From positions 5,302,126-5,366,125 of the forward strand of contig NC_087391.1 in NCBI RefSeq assembly GCF_963675165.1: 64,000 bases of DNA, in the 5' to 3' direction. The notes under the pieces are model-generated. The model worked only from the letters and a program-made list of their open reading frames with translations, was not told where the DNA came from and did not search any database. The stretch comes from Halichondria panicea (Eukaryota > Porifera > Demospongiae > Suberitida > Halichondriidae). Shown here piece by piece: positions 35,307 to 47,416 of the stretch. The position numbers and the translations under genes were made by a program. Within the stretch, counting starts at the first letter, position 1, and each line of letters opens with the position of its first letter.

Positions 35307-38300
35307 ATGGATGCTGCTGATGCTGTGAAGTTGAGAGACAGCTACCAGATGCCCAGGCTGGGGTTGGGGACCTACATGGTGGGCAAGGAGAGTGTGTGTA
35401 ATGCTCTCAAGAGTGGCTACAGACTCATAGACACAGCCAGCTTGTATGGGTAGGTATAGGTGTTCATTCTCTATATAGCTGAGTTCAGGGAGAGGTAATG
35501 CATGAAGATCTACTTATTTGTGCAAAATATAATTATGTTCATGCATTATACCCATCTCCTTGAAAGAGTTTTGGTTGTGATGGTTGTGAGGCCATGCGCC
35601 AGTACATGGTGCGCTTAGCGAACTCTCAATAAATTTCTCACACTCGAAAAATTGATCTTTGATTATTGAGCTCTCCGACTCCAAAGATATAATATAGGAG
35701 GGAGCCAAGGTGGTCCAATTTGTACATGAAATGAATCATTACAATGAATGGAAAAAATATATCAGGGCCTATTCTGGAGATATATAAAAGAATGTAAGAT
35801 ACAAACATAAAAAGGTTAACCATGGTTCTTCGAAAGAGCGGTGGCCTGTTCTTCGAGGTTAGGGCGCAGTTGCCTGGACTACTCATAATGTAAACTATTA
35901 CACCAGCAGTGCACTACAAGTACAAATAGCTTAACGATGCACGTAGCTCTGACAAAAGATTATTTTGCCAATTATCGATGCCGGGAAGGGATGGCTTTTT
36001 GTAGTGACCTGCAGGTACGATCTTTATTCTATCTACCACCTCCTTTGGGAGATGAATATCTTCAAGAAGTCTCACTCGTATTACTTCCCTCAATTTTTCC
36101 AATTGTTTTATATATTTTTCATCATCTTCATGTAAATCATCATCTTCATATAAATCATCGATCGTAGCCTTTAGAACGTTTGCAAGTGTGAGCACGATCA
36201 CAGTGCTTTTCCACAACTCGACTCCAAATGTTACTGTTAGCTTTTTCATTGCAATAATATCTGGGTTATCGTCACCTGGCACAAATCTTGATTGATTGCA
36301 ATTAATACAGAAGAGCGTAAAGTCGTACTTAGAGTAGATTAGCGATAATATTCTAAGATATTCTTTGTCCCTTGTGCCATCTTGCAGACCTGGAGTATCA
36401 CACAAAGCTATGCTTATGCCATGTTTTGTTGTATGGTACTCGTAAACACATACTGTTTTACGCTTTAAAAAATGTCCTTCAATTTCTGGAAGCTTTTCTT
36501 TCAGAAAAGAATTCACCAGCGTAGATTTTCCGACCCCTGGCCTTCCACAGATTAAGAGCTTCATTTGGCCAATATAAGTAGCTTTCACTGTTTTTATAGA
36601 ATGTTTCGTCCAGGGCCCTTCTTTTTCTAGTAGCTTGATAAACTTGTAGTAGGAGCGTGGATTTGCTTTCACATAATCCGTCATCGTATTGACAAGTATC
36701 TGAGCCTTCTCTACATCAGCTTTGTTGCCTGTTGGTCCAGTGAGATCTCTAATGTATTCAGATATAAATTCTTCAGCAAACATGGCAGTGCCAATGGTAA
36801 TAGGTGACTGTTTCACTACATCCAGGAGTACTGAGGCACTCTTACGCATGGTGATGTATTCTCTAGAGGTTGCTTCTTCAGAATCCTTTTCGCTGGATGG
36901 CTTGGTAGCCATTGGTTCATTTGTCTGGCTCATTTTAGATGTGATACCAGCCTCACCTCCAAATTTTGATAGAGACGACCACATCCACATATCATGTCAT
37001 GTCATGTGACATGAATGTTATTGCCAAGCCCTTTTAGTCCCTTTGATCTATCACTATGTCTGGCCCATTTTGAATGTGACACCAGCTAGCCTCACCAGCC
37101 GGAAAAACTGCAAGAGCAAGACATGCAGTGTTCAAAATTGCTTCTGGTTATTTAACTTCCCCCCCCTGACTGTACCTTTGATTCCTTTACACTTGCAGGA
37201 ATGAAGAGGGTGTTGGTGAAGCTATCCAGGAGTCAGGTATTCCCAGAGAGGAGCTATTCGTGGTCACCAAGGTGAGTGCATGTGACTGAGTGTGAGGTGG
37301 TGGTGGTGTGACTGAGTGTGAGGTGTGTGTGTGACTGAGTGTTGCCTCTGCCTGCAGGCATGGAACAATGAGCACGGGAGAGAGGAGATCAACGAAGCAT
37401 TTCAGAGGAGTCTAAAGAAGTGAGTTGAATTTATATCACTGATACATGATTGATAATTATACTAATGCAATGCTGATGCATAAATATCTCATACATGAAT
37501 GCCGATGTAGATAAGTTTTATTAGCTGCATGTCTTCATTCTGTTTTCTATAATGTACATGTATCCATACATGCATGCATGTAGACTGGGACTGGACTATG
37601 TGGACCTGTATCTCATGCACTCCCCAGCTGGGGGGAGACTACTGGAGACCTGGGACACTATGTGCCAGCTGCAAGCAAAGGGTCTCATCAGGTCAACCTC
37701 AAATACAGGCCTACAACATTTATAATTTCTAGGCACTTTCAAAATCTGTTGACGCAGAATTTATATACTGTGAATGGTGTATTTTTGTGCATAGGTCAGT
37801 GGGTGTGGCTAATTTTAACGCCAGTCACCTGACAGAACTGAAGAAGGCGAGACCAGACAATATTCCAATGGGTGAGTGTTACTACTTCAGCATCTCTAGT
37901 GATGATTTCAAACGTCTTACATATACCTTCTTCTTCAGTGAATCAGATTGAGATCCATCCATTTGTGAGCTGGAACGAGTGTCTGGAGGTGTGTCAGAGG
38001 GAGGGTATTACAGTGATGGCCTATTCCCCACTGGCTCAGGCTGGGAAACTCACTGACCCCACTCTTGTGGGTATCGCTGGAAAGTGAGAGCATGCAAGCA
38101 TACAATACTGTTTACAACCTTCGCAGACAAAGTTTGGGTTGTTTAATTAATACACGGACGGCCTTTATTGAGGGGTTGCAGTTAGTGTACTAACTGATTT
38201 GGGACTCATAGTTGGGCTTTTTTTCAGGAGTGGCCGTTAAGAAGAGTTCTACTGTAAACTTCTGTTTGTTGACTTTGACTCGTAATACTATTCTAAGGAA

Positions 38301-38779
38301 TTAATAATCCAGGCTATGGTTTGATTCACATGCAGGTACGATCGATCACCTGCACAGGTCATGATACGCTGGAGCCTGCAACGAGGGTTTGTGTGCATCC
38401 CTCGATCGAGCAAAGACAGTAGGATCAAAGAGAATGCTAGTGTGTTTGATTTTACTCTGTCTCAAGAGGATATGGCAACACTAGTAAGTGATCTCTAACC
38501 TATTGTAGCATTGGTAAATTAACCTCTTCTTTGAGCTAACTTATTGCCAGATAGGATTGTCTCTTAAATTTAGTAGCTAGCTAGCAAATTATTAGTTCTA
38601 CTATAATAATAATATTAAAATTATAATCAGTTTTACTAGTTTCTGATTTTGCTCAGCTGTTTAATTAAACTGCCCCTCCTTAATCCCGCTATCTCACTCC
38701 CTCCTCTCTACAGAACGGAATGGACGTTGGCTACATTGCTGACTGGCCTGGGATCATGCAAAGTCCATGGGACCCGTGA
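35307..38779 (+). CDS. Aldo-keto reductase, complete
   Basis: An NAD(P)H-dependent aldehyde/ketone reductase of the AKR superfamily. Eight exons: 35307-35449, 37199-37271, 37358-37419, 37584-37691, 37795-37871, 37939-38083, 38336-38483, 38714-38779, in frame throughout, 273 aa, which is the compact AKR size. The catalytic tetrad is present: D42 and Y47 (GYRLIDTASLYG), K72 (FVVTK) and H105 (DYVDLYLMHSP). GVANFN, the QIEIHPF strand and the cofactor-binding IPRSSKDSRIKEN loop follow the family order. Substrate cannot be told. The first intron (35450-37198) holds an antisense GTPase gene. The downstream neighbour on the minus strand is convergent. Confidence 0.93.
35914..36990 (-). CDS. Intronless P-loop GTPase with helical N-terminal domain
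   Basis: A single frame of 358 aa (338 if the second in-frame ATG at ~36933 is used). A G1/Walker A motif GRPGVGKST, a G3 DTPG (IALCDTPGLQDG) and a switch-like T region put it among TRAFAC-type GTPases resembling AIG1/GIMAP. The expected G4 NKxD is not obvious (LTLANVL stands near its place), so nucleotide specificity is uncertain. Residues ~50-145 (ILVNTMTDYVKANPRSYYKF, IKLLEKEGPW) look helical and CARD-like by eye. The gene lies antisense in AKR intron 1 and has no introns. A direct repeat (CTGGCYCATTTT..ATGTGAYACCAG) covers the start region and 37055-37088. Possible innate-immune GTPase; this is inference. Confidence 0.75.
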   Translation of the reverse strand: MWMWSSLSKFGGEAGITSKMSQTNEPMATKPSSEKDSEEATSREYITMRKSASVLLDVVKQSPITIGTAMFAEEFISEYIRDLTGPTGNKADVEKAQILVNTMTDYVKANPRSYYKFIKLLEKEGPWTKHSIKTVKATYIGQMKLLICGRPGVGKSTLVNSFLKEKLPEIEGHFLKRKTVCVYEYHTTKHGISIALCDTPGLQDGTRDKEYLRILSLIYSKYDFTLFCINCNQSRFVPGDDNPDIIAMKKLTVTFGVELWKSTVIVLTLANVLKATIDDLYEDDDLHEDDEKYIKQLEKLREVIRVRLLEDIHLPKEVVDRIKIVPAGHYKKPSLPGIDNWQNNLLSELRASLSYLYL

Positions 38780-38974
38780 TATTCGTGATATTGAGGATAT
38801 TGAGGATAATCGAACTTTTGATAATATTTATTCTTGTAAACAATATAAATTACAAAAATGAAATGCATGTATAATAATGGAGAAATTGCAATGAAAGAAA
38901 ATTGTCTGGTGTACAGTACGTGTTGTTCTAATTATCTGTGGTCTTGAAAACATTCCTGTGTTGGGGAGGGGCAT

Positions 38975-40329
38975 TTAAAATGTTGACATTATGAGCAGAA
39001 TAAAAGTTCTTACTTGTAATCTCAGGACGGTTGTCTCTAATTCACTGAGAAAATGGTCGACAGCTTCGTTGTGTTTGCTCTGCTCAGCCTGTGTGTGTGT
39101 GTGTGTGTGGGGGGGGGTGGGGTTTATAGACATACAGTATAATATGAAAGAACGGCATTCAAAAAAAGTATTGCTTAGTTTTGATGTATTTTTCACCTTT
39201 CTATTGGGATTAGGGAACGAGGGTGTCACAGTTGACTTGCTACCAGTGTGTGCAGAATGACAACTAGCCTCGTCACCACATGTTAATTTTTCTCCCATTC
39301 CCTCGAGGCCTGCGGAGAAGGCTAAATGACAACATGGCACACTGCTAGACACACCCACCTTTACCATCACCATGGCACAACTTCAACAATACAGCCATTC
39401 TCTCACTGCAAGTGGAGAGAGAAAGAGAAATATAGTGAAATAGGAGTTTGTAAGGTAGGCTGTCCGGGGCACGAGCGTCAGATGTCCCCCCCCCTGTCTT
39501 ACATGGTCTATTAACTCACTTTTCAACTTTGATGTCCTCCAGTCTACTATTGAGGGCGTCCAGTGCCAGTCTCTTGGACTTGATCACCCCTGGATAGGTC
39601 ATAGTGGTGAGGGGGGTCAGTTACTATGGGTAACTATCACACCACCATCTTACCTTGGTAAGTCTGTAACTCTTTCTTCATAACAGCGTTAGTTTCCTAA
39701 AGCAATGGAAACAAACATTGACAGAGGAAGGTAGCTGAAAGCAAACTTGCAAAATATCACTAGCAATTTCTGCTAAATTTCAACCACAAAACCACATTCT
39801 CTCTAACAGCTTACCTAATTCCACTTCAAACTACTAAACCTAAACTCAGCTATAGGCTCCACATTTAGTTGATAGGAAAAGCAGAAAGAAGTATCAACAG
39901 CTATCAAGTAATCTCTACAAGCAGTTAGACACATTGTACAGTCATGTAGGTCTGAACCTTTGAGTTCCTTAGCTCCAGCAGAAGGCTCTCCACCTCATCC
40001 AGCTGTTGTAGTTCCTTAGAACACCCCTCCATTACTCTCTGCTGTCCAGGCAACCCTGGCTGGTGGCCGCTTCTCACGTCCTTATAACCCATCACTATAA
40101 CGAAAGTGAAACCATAATTATTACACAACTGTTTAGCTTGGCCAAAAATAAGCATTGCATGTCATAAATTAGATACATGCACGGTTGCAGGAACATAAGA
40201 CAACTGTACACACAACTACATGATATGGCTGCTTGCATACCTACTGCAGCAGGAGGATATGATTGCAGGCTGTCTTGATCAATCAAGTGTCTGTTGTCAC
40301 CAGGTATTAAATTGTCTGATATCTCTTTT
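38975..40329 (-). CDS. Unidentified coiled-coil protein (partial model)
   Basis: I do not recognise this gene. In-frame exons 40329-40241, 40094-39958, 39696-39654 and 39589-39520 have matching splice phases and encode LIPGDNRHLIDQDSLQSYPP, then GYKDVRSGHQPGLPGQQ, then helical sequence rich in E/L/K (ELQQLDEVESLLLELRNSK, NAVMKKELQTYQG, SKRLALDALNSRLEDIKVE). A further likely exon, 39088-38975 (HNEAVDHFLSELETTVLRLQ), has the wrong phase for a direct join, so one exon between 39520 and 39088 is missing from my model. The first exon was not found. It is convergent with the AKR gene and upstream of nothing it clearly works with. Probably an adaptor or complex subunit acting through coiled coils. 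Confidence 0.55.
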
Positions 40330-40540
40330 CTGTGGAGGACTTGAAAATAGGTTCAGTTGCTCAGCAGTGGAGTGCAGGATGCTCATAACTCTCAGACATT
40401 AATAGCAACGTACCTACACACACACATGGTACAGTGACATCTCTTCCAATCTTGCATCATTTGAAGTTTACTTGGTACTGCCCACGCCTCATCAATAAGT
40501 TCAAGGTTCAAAGTTCAATTAATTACATATAGCATGTTAC

Positions 40541-40586
40541 ATGGTAAAGGTCGTATTTACATGCCATGAGATACGACCTTTACCAT
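40541..40586. repeat. 16-bp perfect inverted repeat, 14-nt loop
   Basis: Arms ATGGTAAAGGTCGTAT (40541-40556) and its exact complement at 40571-40586, ending four bases before the tRNA-like sequence. Confidence 0.7.
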
Positions 40587-40589
40587 TTA

Positions 40590-40660
40590 TTCATTCTAGT
40601 GTAATGGTAGGGTGCTTGACTAGTAAGCAGGAGGTTTTGGGTTCGAGCCCGAACAATGTA
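40590..40660 (+). tRNA. Degenerate tRNA-Thr(AGU)-like sequence, probable SINE head
   Basis: A 71-nt cloverleaf can be drawn. The D-arm TAGTGTAATGG resembles an A box and the T-arm GGGTTCGAGCCC a B box. The anticodon loop CTAGTAA has U33 and anticodon AGT, as in tRNA-Thr(AGU). Mismatches occur in the acceptor stem (2 of 7), anticodon stem (1) and T stem (1), so it is more likely a pseudogene or SINE promoter than a working tRNA. A second head near 40725 has a good A box (TAGCCCAGTGGG) and a poor B box. Confidence 0.35.
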
Positions 40661-41388
40661 CTTTCTTTTCTAATTAACAAAAAATGACTATGTAAGCGTA
40701 AATTAATCCTTTACTCCTCGACGAGGCTATTAGCCCAGTGGGTAAGCTACTTGACCAAGTGAACCTCTCTGTAGTCGTCCCGGGTTCTATTGTTTATTCA
40801 ATTGAGTGGTTAACCTACATCATGTGGTGAGAATCCCGTGGTGGCCAGTGTGCCTAGTGTGTCGAAGGTTAGTCTCACTTCCTGCAGCGGGTCCGGATTG
40901 GCGAATGAGAGGGACTTGGATGCTTACTATTAGTACTTGTACTATTTGTTCCCCCCCTGTTCATATTTTTTTATTTTATGAAACTAACAGCTTTTATAAG
41001 CTTTTAGCTGCATTCTCTTGTGATTTGCAAACTAATGTCTCCTCAGAATCTTTTGTACCTTTGAAGCATCGTCTATTTGACCAACTGCTGTATTGATTGT
41101 TATTCAGAGTAATATTGTGTCAATTGTTAACCTACATCACAAGAATCAAGGTTAACTAACCTACATCACATGGTGGCCAGTCTCCAACAGATAGAGCTGG
41201 GGCCTAGTGTGTCAAGCTTGGCTTACAAGTACAGTAGTCCCCTCGTTTTTAATTTTCAAGAGTAGTGATTGAAAACTAATCCATGGGTATGCAAACTGTA
41301 GTTAAATACAGTGAAGCTTATTAATTATATAAAGTGCGAATGAAATTACAGAGCAATTCATAATTATTATTGTCTGTACATACAGTCC

Positions 41389-43749
41389 TCAGTAGTGACA
41401 CTGTGCTGGTGGTACTCCCTCCCCTGTGTCCAGTCGCTGTCTCTTCCTCGCCTGCATCTCCTCGAAGAATCCCTCTATGTCTCTCTTGGACACCACCTGC
41501 ACACACACATAAGCAAGGGATCAGTTAGGACTAGGGTTGCTAACCGATACAGCTTCGCAAAATGTACCAGCACATGTGGGTGCAAAGATCAACTGTGAAT
41601 ACATAAACAATCTACACTACAACCATAGTTTCTTAACTTATTCTCACCTGTCCTTGCCGTGCAAAGTCTCTGAGGAAGTCGGACAACTCAGTCTTGAGTT
41701 CATTGTACTCTGTGGGCAAACAACCGACACAGTTATACACGTAGACCACTTGCTTCAAAGCAATCACTAAACACAGTAAAGTACAGTAGGAATCTACATG
41801 ACAATCACATTGTACTGAGGTAGTAGCTACTGCTTAGTTTTTATTGCATCTTCAATTGATAGGTTTCTAAAGCTGTACCAAATACAAACCTAAAAATGCT
41901 AAGGTCCATGTAGCTACACACACACACACACACACACACTCACGATGAAAGACCTCCCCCTGCTGCACTCTATCCAGTGTGCTGCCTAGTGCCTCCATCC
42001 CAGCATCATGGGAACTGAGTCTGACCACACCCCTCTTCTCGTACGCCCCCACACTGTCCCCTTCGTCCAGTAAGAACAACACATCCTCACGAGAGTACAT
42101 CTCCTGTGTGTGTGTATGTGGGGGGGGGGGTTAAAAATGGTATAATACATTCATGTAGGCATTTAACGCCAATAAAGCACAGCTGTACTACGCTCACCTT
42201 ACATGAATCACAAGTGCACAATTGACTTCTCCAGTTCTCCTCAAAGAAACCAGCTTCTGTCTTCCTGTCACCGCCCTCACAGTTGCTTAGCAACCTCCGT
42301 CTCCGTACCAATTCACAAACGTTTATACCGGTACCGTCTTTGTCATCTGATTTGAAGCTATCACTTTTAGTCTCAGCAGCAGAAGAGGTACCAGTTTCAC
42401 ATGTAGTTGTTGGAGGTGTGTCAGTCACATTTACTGCTGCTCCATTTTCTTCTTTGGTTATTGTCACAGGGTTTGTACGGAGTTGGTACGTTGATAGGAA
42501 GTCATGTGACTTCATACAGGTATCACATGACATCTCAGAGAATGAGGTGGGAGTCTCTCCAGTGAGGTGCTGCGTAGCAAAACACAAAAAGCACATGATT
42601 AATTGATACACTGACTATCAACCCTACGTGCAAGCAAAATCTAAAGCCACAGGCAGTCTGAGACAGATACTATGTGCTTTACACAAAAATCTATTTATAG
42701 AAGTCTACTTTTAGTTTGTATTTTCATTGCCCACTTTGTTTTTTTGCTCGCAAGCTGTTGCATGCCCTAGCTAGCTCTTTCTTTTATACGCTCTTGGGCT
42801 CACTATAACCTGATTTTACTACATTTGGAATGGAACCAGGCCACACACACACACAGAGTAACTAGCCACTCACTCTGGAATGGAACCAATCCTCGCAGAC
42901 ACAGCACTGTATCATATCATCCTCCACCTAATGACAGTACAGTGAGACCACACCTCCTGACACACAAGCCACACCTACCTCATCCTCAGGGTCAGGGTAC
43001 GGCCGATGACAGGTGCAGTAGAGTCCACTAAAGTTCTGATTGTACTTATTCTTCACATTCTCTCCCTCTTTCTCCTACACAAAAAAAAATGAAAGTGTTA
43101 AAATTCACGAAATTATTTGGATCACTTTCGACGGTAAGTTATGGCTGTTGCAAAGATGCTACATTGTATACAAGACGCTGAGAATAGTGTACAGAAGTGC
43201 TGACCGGGCATATTGAGCACTTGAAATTGCTGAATTTACCGTTCCCACAATCACAGCGGAAATGCCTGCAATAATGAAGGAACATGTGAATACCCAACAG
43301 GCCACAGCGTACCTCTTAGTGTAGAGCTCGTGAAGTGTGTGGCCCTCGTGGCAACCCAGACTGCAGGCCAGACACACGCCAGCTGGAGGTACGCCCTCAG
43401 GGGTGCATGTATCACACGCATACAGAGCCTGCCGGTACACATAGCCCTGAGAAACAAACCTCACATAATTCCTTTATACATGGCTACTAATTACGCCCTG
43501 GACATTTTGCCATATTATCCATTTTCTCATTTCGCATACAGTAGCCTTGCAGATGCACACCATTTGGGAGGGGAGGACCTTATTTTGAAGAAGTATGGTA
43601 CATGTAAGTACCTTTGGGTATGTGCATTGTGTGTCATCAGAGTCCCCTAGTACAGCATTGGCAGTGTCCTCCAAGTGTTGGTCCTCCTCTAGCACTTCCT
43701 GCAGGGACACCACTCCATCCGTGTCTCCTTCAGACATCACAGCTGCCAA
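41389..43749 (-). CDS. UBR7: UBR7 (UBR-box / PHD-type E3 ligase), complete
   Basis: UBR7 is a nuclear UBR-box protein with a PHD-like finger that modifies histone H2B in vertebrates. Nine exons: 43749-43612, 43446-43313, 43265-43205, 43074-42979, 42927-42874, 42569-42198, 42103-41944, 41709-41648, 41496-41389; all phases agree, 394 aa (human 425). VSLQEVLEEDQHLEDTANAV at the N terminus is the family signature. The UBR box has YACDTCTPEGVPPAG, CLACSLGCHEGH and FRCDCGN. The PHD-like finger runs through LYCTCHRPYPDPEDE, CCVCEDWFH and CDTCMKSH. The C-terminal domain includes WRSQLCTCDSCK and REDVLFLLDE. The start is 226 bp from the cyclin K start on the other strand. Confidence 0.94.
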
Positions 43750-43974
43750 GACAAGAGAAGGAGTTAGTTGGTAAGCTTTATTTGGAAAAATATGGTGCTC
43801 ATTAATTAGAACTTGCCCACTTCACAGCATGGCCGATCTTCAAGTTAGATTTAGATACTGATCTGAAGGAATGAAATGACAACCTACACGCTCTAGGTAA
43901 GTATGAGGCGGTACTGTACATGTTACTCACCCCTACACCTTTTGATACAGACCTCTTCACAGTTTCCTGGGTCT
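43750..43974. promoter_or_regulatory. Bidirectional UBR7/cyclin K promoter region
   Basis: 225 bp separate the two divergent start codons, so both genes must draw on this interval or on introns. No specific factor site is certain. An extra 5' exon of cyclin K could reduce the overlap. Confidence 0.45.
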
Positions 43975-46701
43975 ATGGCTTTCAATTGGTTCTTCCCTCA
44001 AGATGTGGTGGATCACAAGACCCCCTCCAGGGTGAATGGGATACCACTCGCCATGGAGTTGCGTTATCGTAAGGAAGGAGCGAAAATCGTCATCAATGCT
44101 GCCAACAATCTCAATCTGTATCCGCCCATACACTGTGATAATATTGGCCAGAGTACGGTAGCTAGCTGTGTATACTTTAAGCAGACCATGCTTATTAGGA
44201 TTACTACTGGTGAACTGCTGTGATTGCCTCAAACTTATATCTTGATGGTTAGAACAATTGTGTTTCCGTACATGCTGCATATTCCTGTTGTCCCCTTAAC
44301 CGTGTTGTTCCCCAGTCGCTATGACACAGTGGCCACAGGTGTGGTGTTCTACCATCGTTTCTTCATGATGCAGAGCTTTCAGGAGTTCAACCGCTGGATA
44401 GTGGCAGCTGCCTGTCTCCTTCTAGCAGGCAAGGTCGAGGAGACTCCCAAACAGTGCAAGGTGAGGTCATAGGTCATAGGTCATAGGGTGGAGCTTTAGC
44501 CAATAGCGATTGCGTATTTCACAGATTACTCAAATTTTTTTTTTTTGACAGGTGATACTCAAGGAGATGCGCTCGCTACTCAACAACCAACAGTGGGCGG
44601 GGTTTGGGACCAACCCGAAGGAGGAGCTTATCACTCACGAGAAAATACTCCTCCAGACGATTAAGTTTGACCTACAAATTGAACATCCTTATTCGTATAT
44701 TCTCAAGTTTGCAAAGGAGCTCAAAGGCAGCGGTACGTTCTTACATGGCAACGGGCTTGTTGCTCATAAAAGTTATTGTTTGACAAGTACCACTTCCTTG
44801 AGGGTATCATGAAAGTGAAATTGAGGGGTTGAATTTTAACAATACTTATAAGGCTTAATTGTTCATTGTGTGAAGTATGTTGTTTAGTTTCTGTTGCTGC
44901 AGGAGACAAGGCTGAGATAGAGAAGATAGTGCAAGCTGCTTGGACCTTCGTCAATGACAGGTACACACACTCACTAGCTAACTGTACAAGCTAACTACAC
45001 GAGTCAGTATAGCACGAAATGGTATTGACTTATTCCAAAATTACCCGAAAATATTTGATAGATGATTACTTTTAGGCCATTTTCCACAATTAGAAGTGAG
45101 AATGTATAATAATACCAAATTAAGGCATATTAATATTAATGTACTAGCCAATTATTACTAAGTACCTGTGCTCGATGTGCTGCCCCCCCCCCCCTCCCTC
45201 AGTCTTGTGACCACGCTGAGTATCCAGTGGGAGCCCCAGGCTGTGGCAGTCGCCTTCATCTATCTGGCAGCCAAACTGAGCAAGTATGACATTCAGAGCA
45301 AATATGGCTCCAAGAGTCGGTCGTGGTGGAGACAGTTTGTGGGGACACTGGACAGTCATGACCTGGATTGTAAGAAAGGGGGGGAGAGAGTATGATATGG
45401 CTTGTACTACGTTGGGTCCAGGAAATTACATAATTTTAACAAAGAAAGCGTGTTAATTTACCATTGCAATGAGCTCATTGAGAGATCTTAGTTATTGTTT
45501 GAATACGTACATGACTGATGTACATGCACACTTGTATAATTATTCTTGCAGGTATCTGTCACCAAGTGCTGGACATCTACCAGGAGTCGGGCAAAGACAC
45601 TAGTGATGATCAGGTAAGATTGTCTGACACCTTCAGTTCATTGCATACTTAGAGAGGGAATTTACACGTGCAATGTTTTACAGTGTATGTACATGTATGT
45701 ACAGATTTTTTTTAACAAATTTTTTTCCCCACCTCCAGCAATCTGATGAAGAGCAATCATCTTCACAATCAAACAAGTCCTCTCAACCGCTCGCTCTACC
45801 CAACCCACCTCCCTCTGGGGGGCCCAACGGTCAGGTCCCCATTGTCCCCCCGGCTGTAACTACCCTCTCCACTCAACCCACAACCTGGAACACACTATCG
45901 ACAACCGTTGCAAGTCTTATGGGGCAAATGCAGTCAGCCTTTCCCAACAATCAGCAGTTCCCTCAAACTCAAACCTCGTTTCAGCCTCAACAGCCTAGTG
46001 TCGGAATGACAACGTTCACGCTGGCCGATCCCCTTCAAGCTCTACAGAAAATACGAGCAGCAACTGCTGTCCAACCTCTCCAAACTCAGTACACAACTAC
46101 ATCGCAACAACAGCTGTACAGCGCTACCACGCTACAAAACCCCTCCCAGACGATGATACCTCGTATGGTTCAACCTGGAGCTCAATTAATAGGAGGAGTC
46201 TACCCACAACCACAATACACATCGGCACAGCCCAACTATCAGTCACAAGTTAAAGCTCAACAACCTTACTCTCTCCTCGGACAAACAGGAGTAGTCCAGC
46301 AAACTGCTGGTGGTCAAGGATATGCCGTCAACCCAGGGCAAGTGGCCTACCCCCCCTCGTTATTACCCAGGGTAGGGGGTACTCAGCCGAACAACGTATT
46401 GAGTCAGAATACCTACACCACGCCTTATCACCAATCTACGATACCCCAAGGCACCAAGGCTCAGCTGGTAGCACTACCTCAACAGCAAATACACCAGAAC
46501 ACTTCGTATACAAACTATGGCACACAGACGGCTTCGTACCTACCTCCTGGAGGGGTTGGAGTTCAAGGTTCAGCTCAGCCTCCACCACAAGTGGGCGGAG
46601 TTTCAGGACAATTGATGCCGGGAAGAACTCCAGTATACCCTCCGACGGCACGAGGCCACACCCCCAACAAACCCGGCTCTGGGAGGTGGGGCATGAGATG
46701 A
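43975..46701 (+). CDS. CCNK: Cyclin K, complete
   Basis: Partner of CDK12/CDK13, which phosphorylate the RNA polymerase II C-terminal domain. Seven exons: 43975-44117, 44316-44460, 44552-44732, 44903-44960, 45203-45369, 45552-45613, 45739-46701; in frame, 572 aa. The N-terminal [37 protein letters not shown] and [16 protein letters not shown] blocks form the first cyclin box; [28 protein letters not shown] and [20 protein letters not shown] follow. After ICHQVLDIY the protein turns into a ~320-residue Gln/Pro/Ser/Thr-rich tail in one exon, as in cyclin K rather than cyclin T (no His-rich stretch). It ends GSGRWGMR, like the AAWMR end of vertebrate cyclin K. The ATG chosen is the last before the conserved block; an upstream exon is possible. 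Confidence 0.9.
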
Positions 46702-47129
46702 TGTTGAAACTTGTCTAGGGCAATCAATAATTTAATTTTTGTTAATTCAATTAAACAATGGCTAGTTTTTGTTATATAAGTATATATATGGACTGGCTTT
46801 TTGTATCAAAATCAAACTCCGTGCGTTACCACGTATTTAATATGTATTGTATATTATTTATGCACTTATATTGAATATCAATCATATATTGCATGGTGGC
46901 ACTTTTTTGTGGCATGCATATAATTCGTACGTTTAATATAGATAATAATATAGACTATCCATTAGAAACTATATTTTAGTGATTAATACTAGTAAGTCTT
47001 CTGGTACATATCGTACAATCATACTTCATTAGTAACCATGCCAATCAATTTTAGCAGTTTATTCTTGTTATTAGATGTCAAATAGAGTACAAAAAATGAT
47101 TAATATGAATACATGTGACAATCACATGA

Positions 47130-47350
47130 CTATGAAACAGGTGTTCTCAATTTATAAGCAATGAATCTACTGCTAGGCTGATAGGCAGAGCCTGGAGTTG
47201 TGCATTGCACTGAGTTCTTATCTAGTGTCCATTGCAGCTTTATCTCTTGAGGTCTCTCACTGTCTTCAATCATTGTGGACTTGCCGTTGATCACTGTGAA
47301 AAGGGCGTACTTCTCGGGAGTGGGTATCCGTCGGCGACTGGCTATCGTCT

Positions 47351-47416
<66 letters not shown>

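Larger units (their letters stand above)
40330..41388. other. Intergenic, SINE-like repeats
   Basis: Holds a hairpin, two tRNA-like heads (40590-40660 and ~40725-40795) and a repeated segment (TAACCTACATCA..GGTGGCCAGT near 40809 and 41150). No protein gene seen. Confidence 0.45.

Noticed and set aside
43159-43464. Single 101-codon frame covering the UBR box
   Set aside because: It reads through the intron between UBR7 exons 2 and 3; the spliced version restores the conserved FRCDCGN block.
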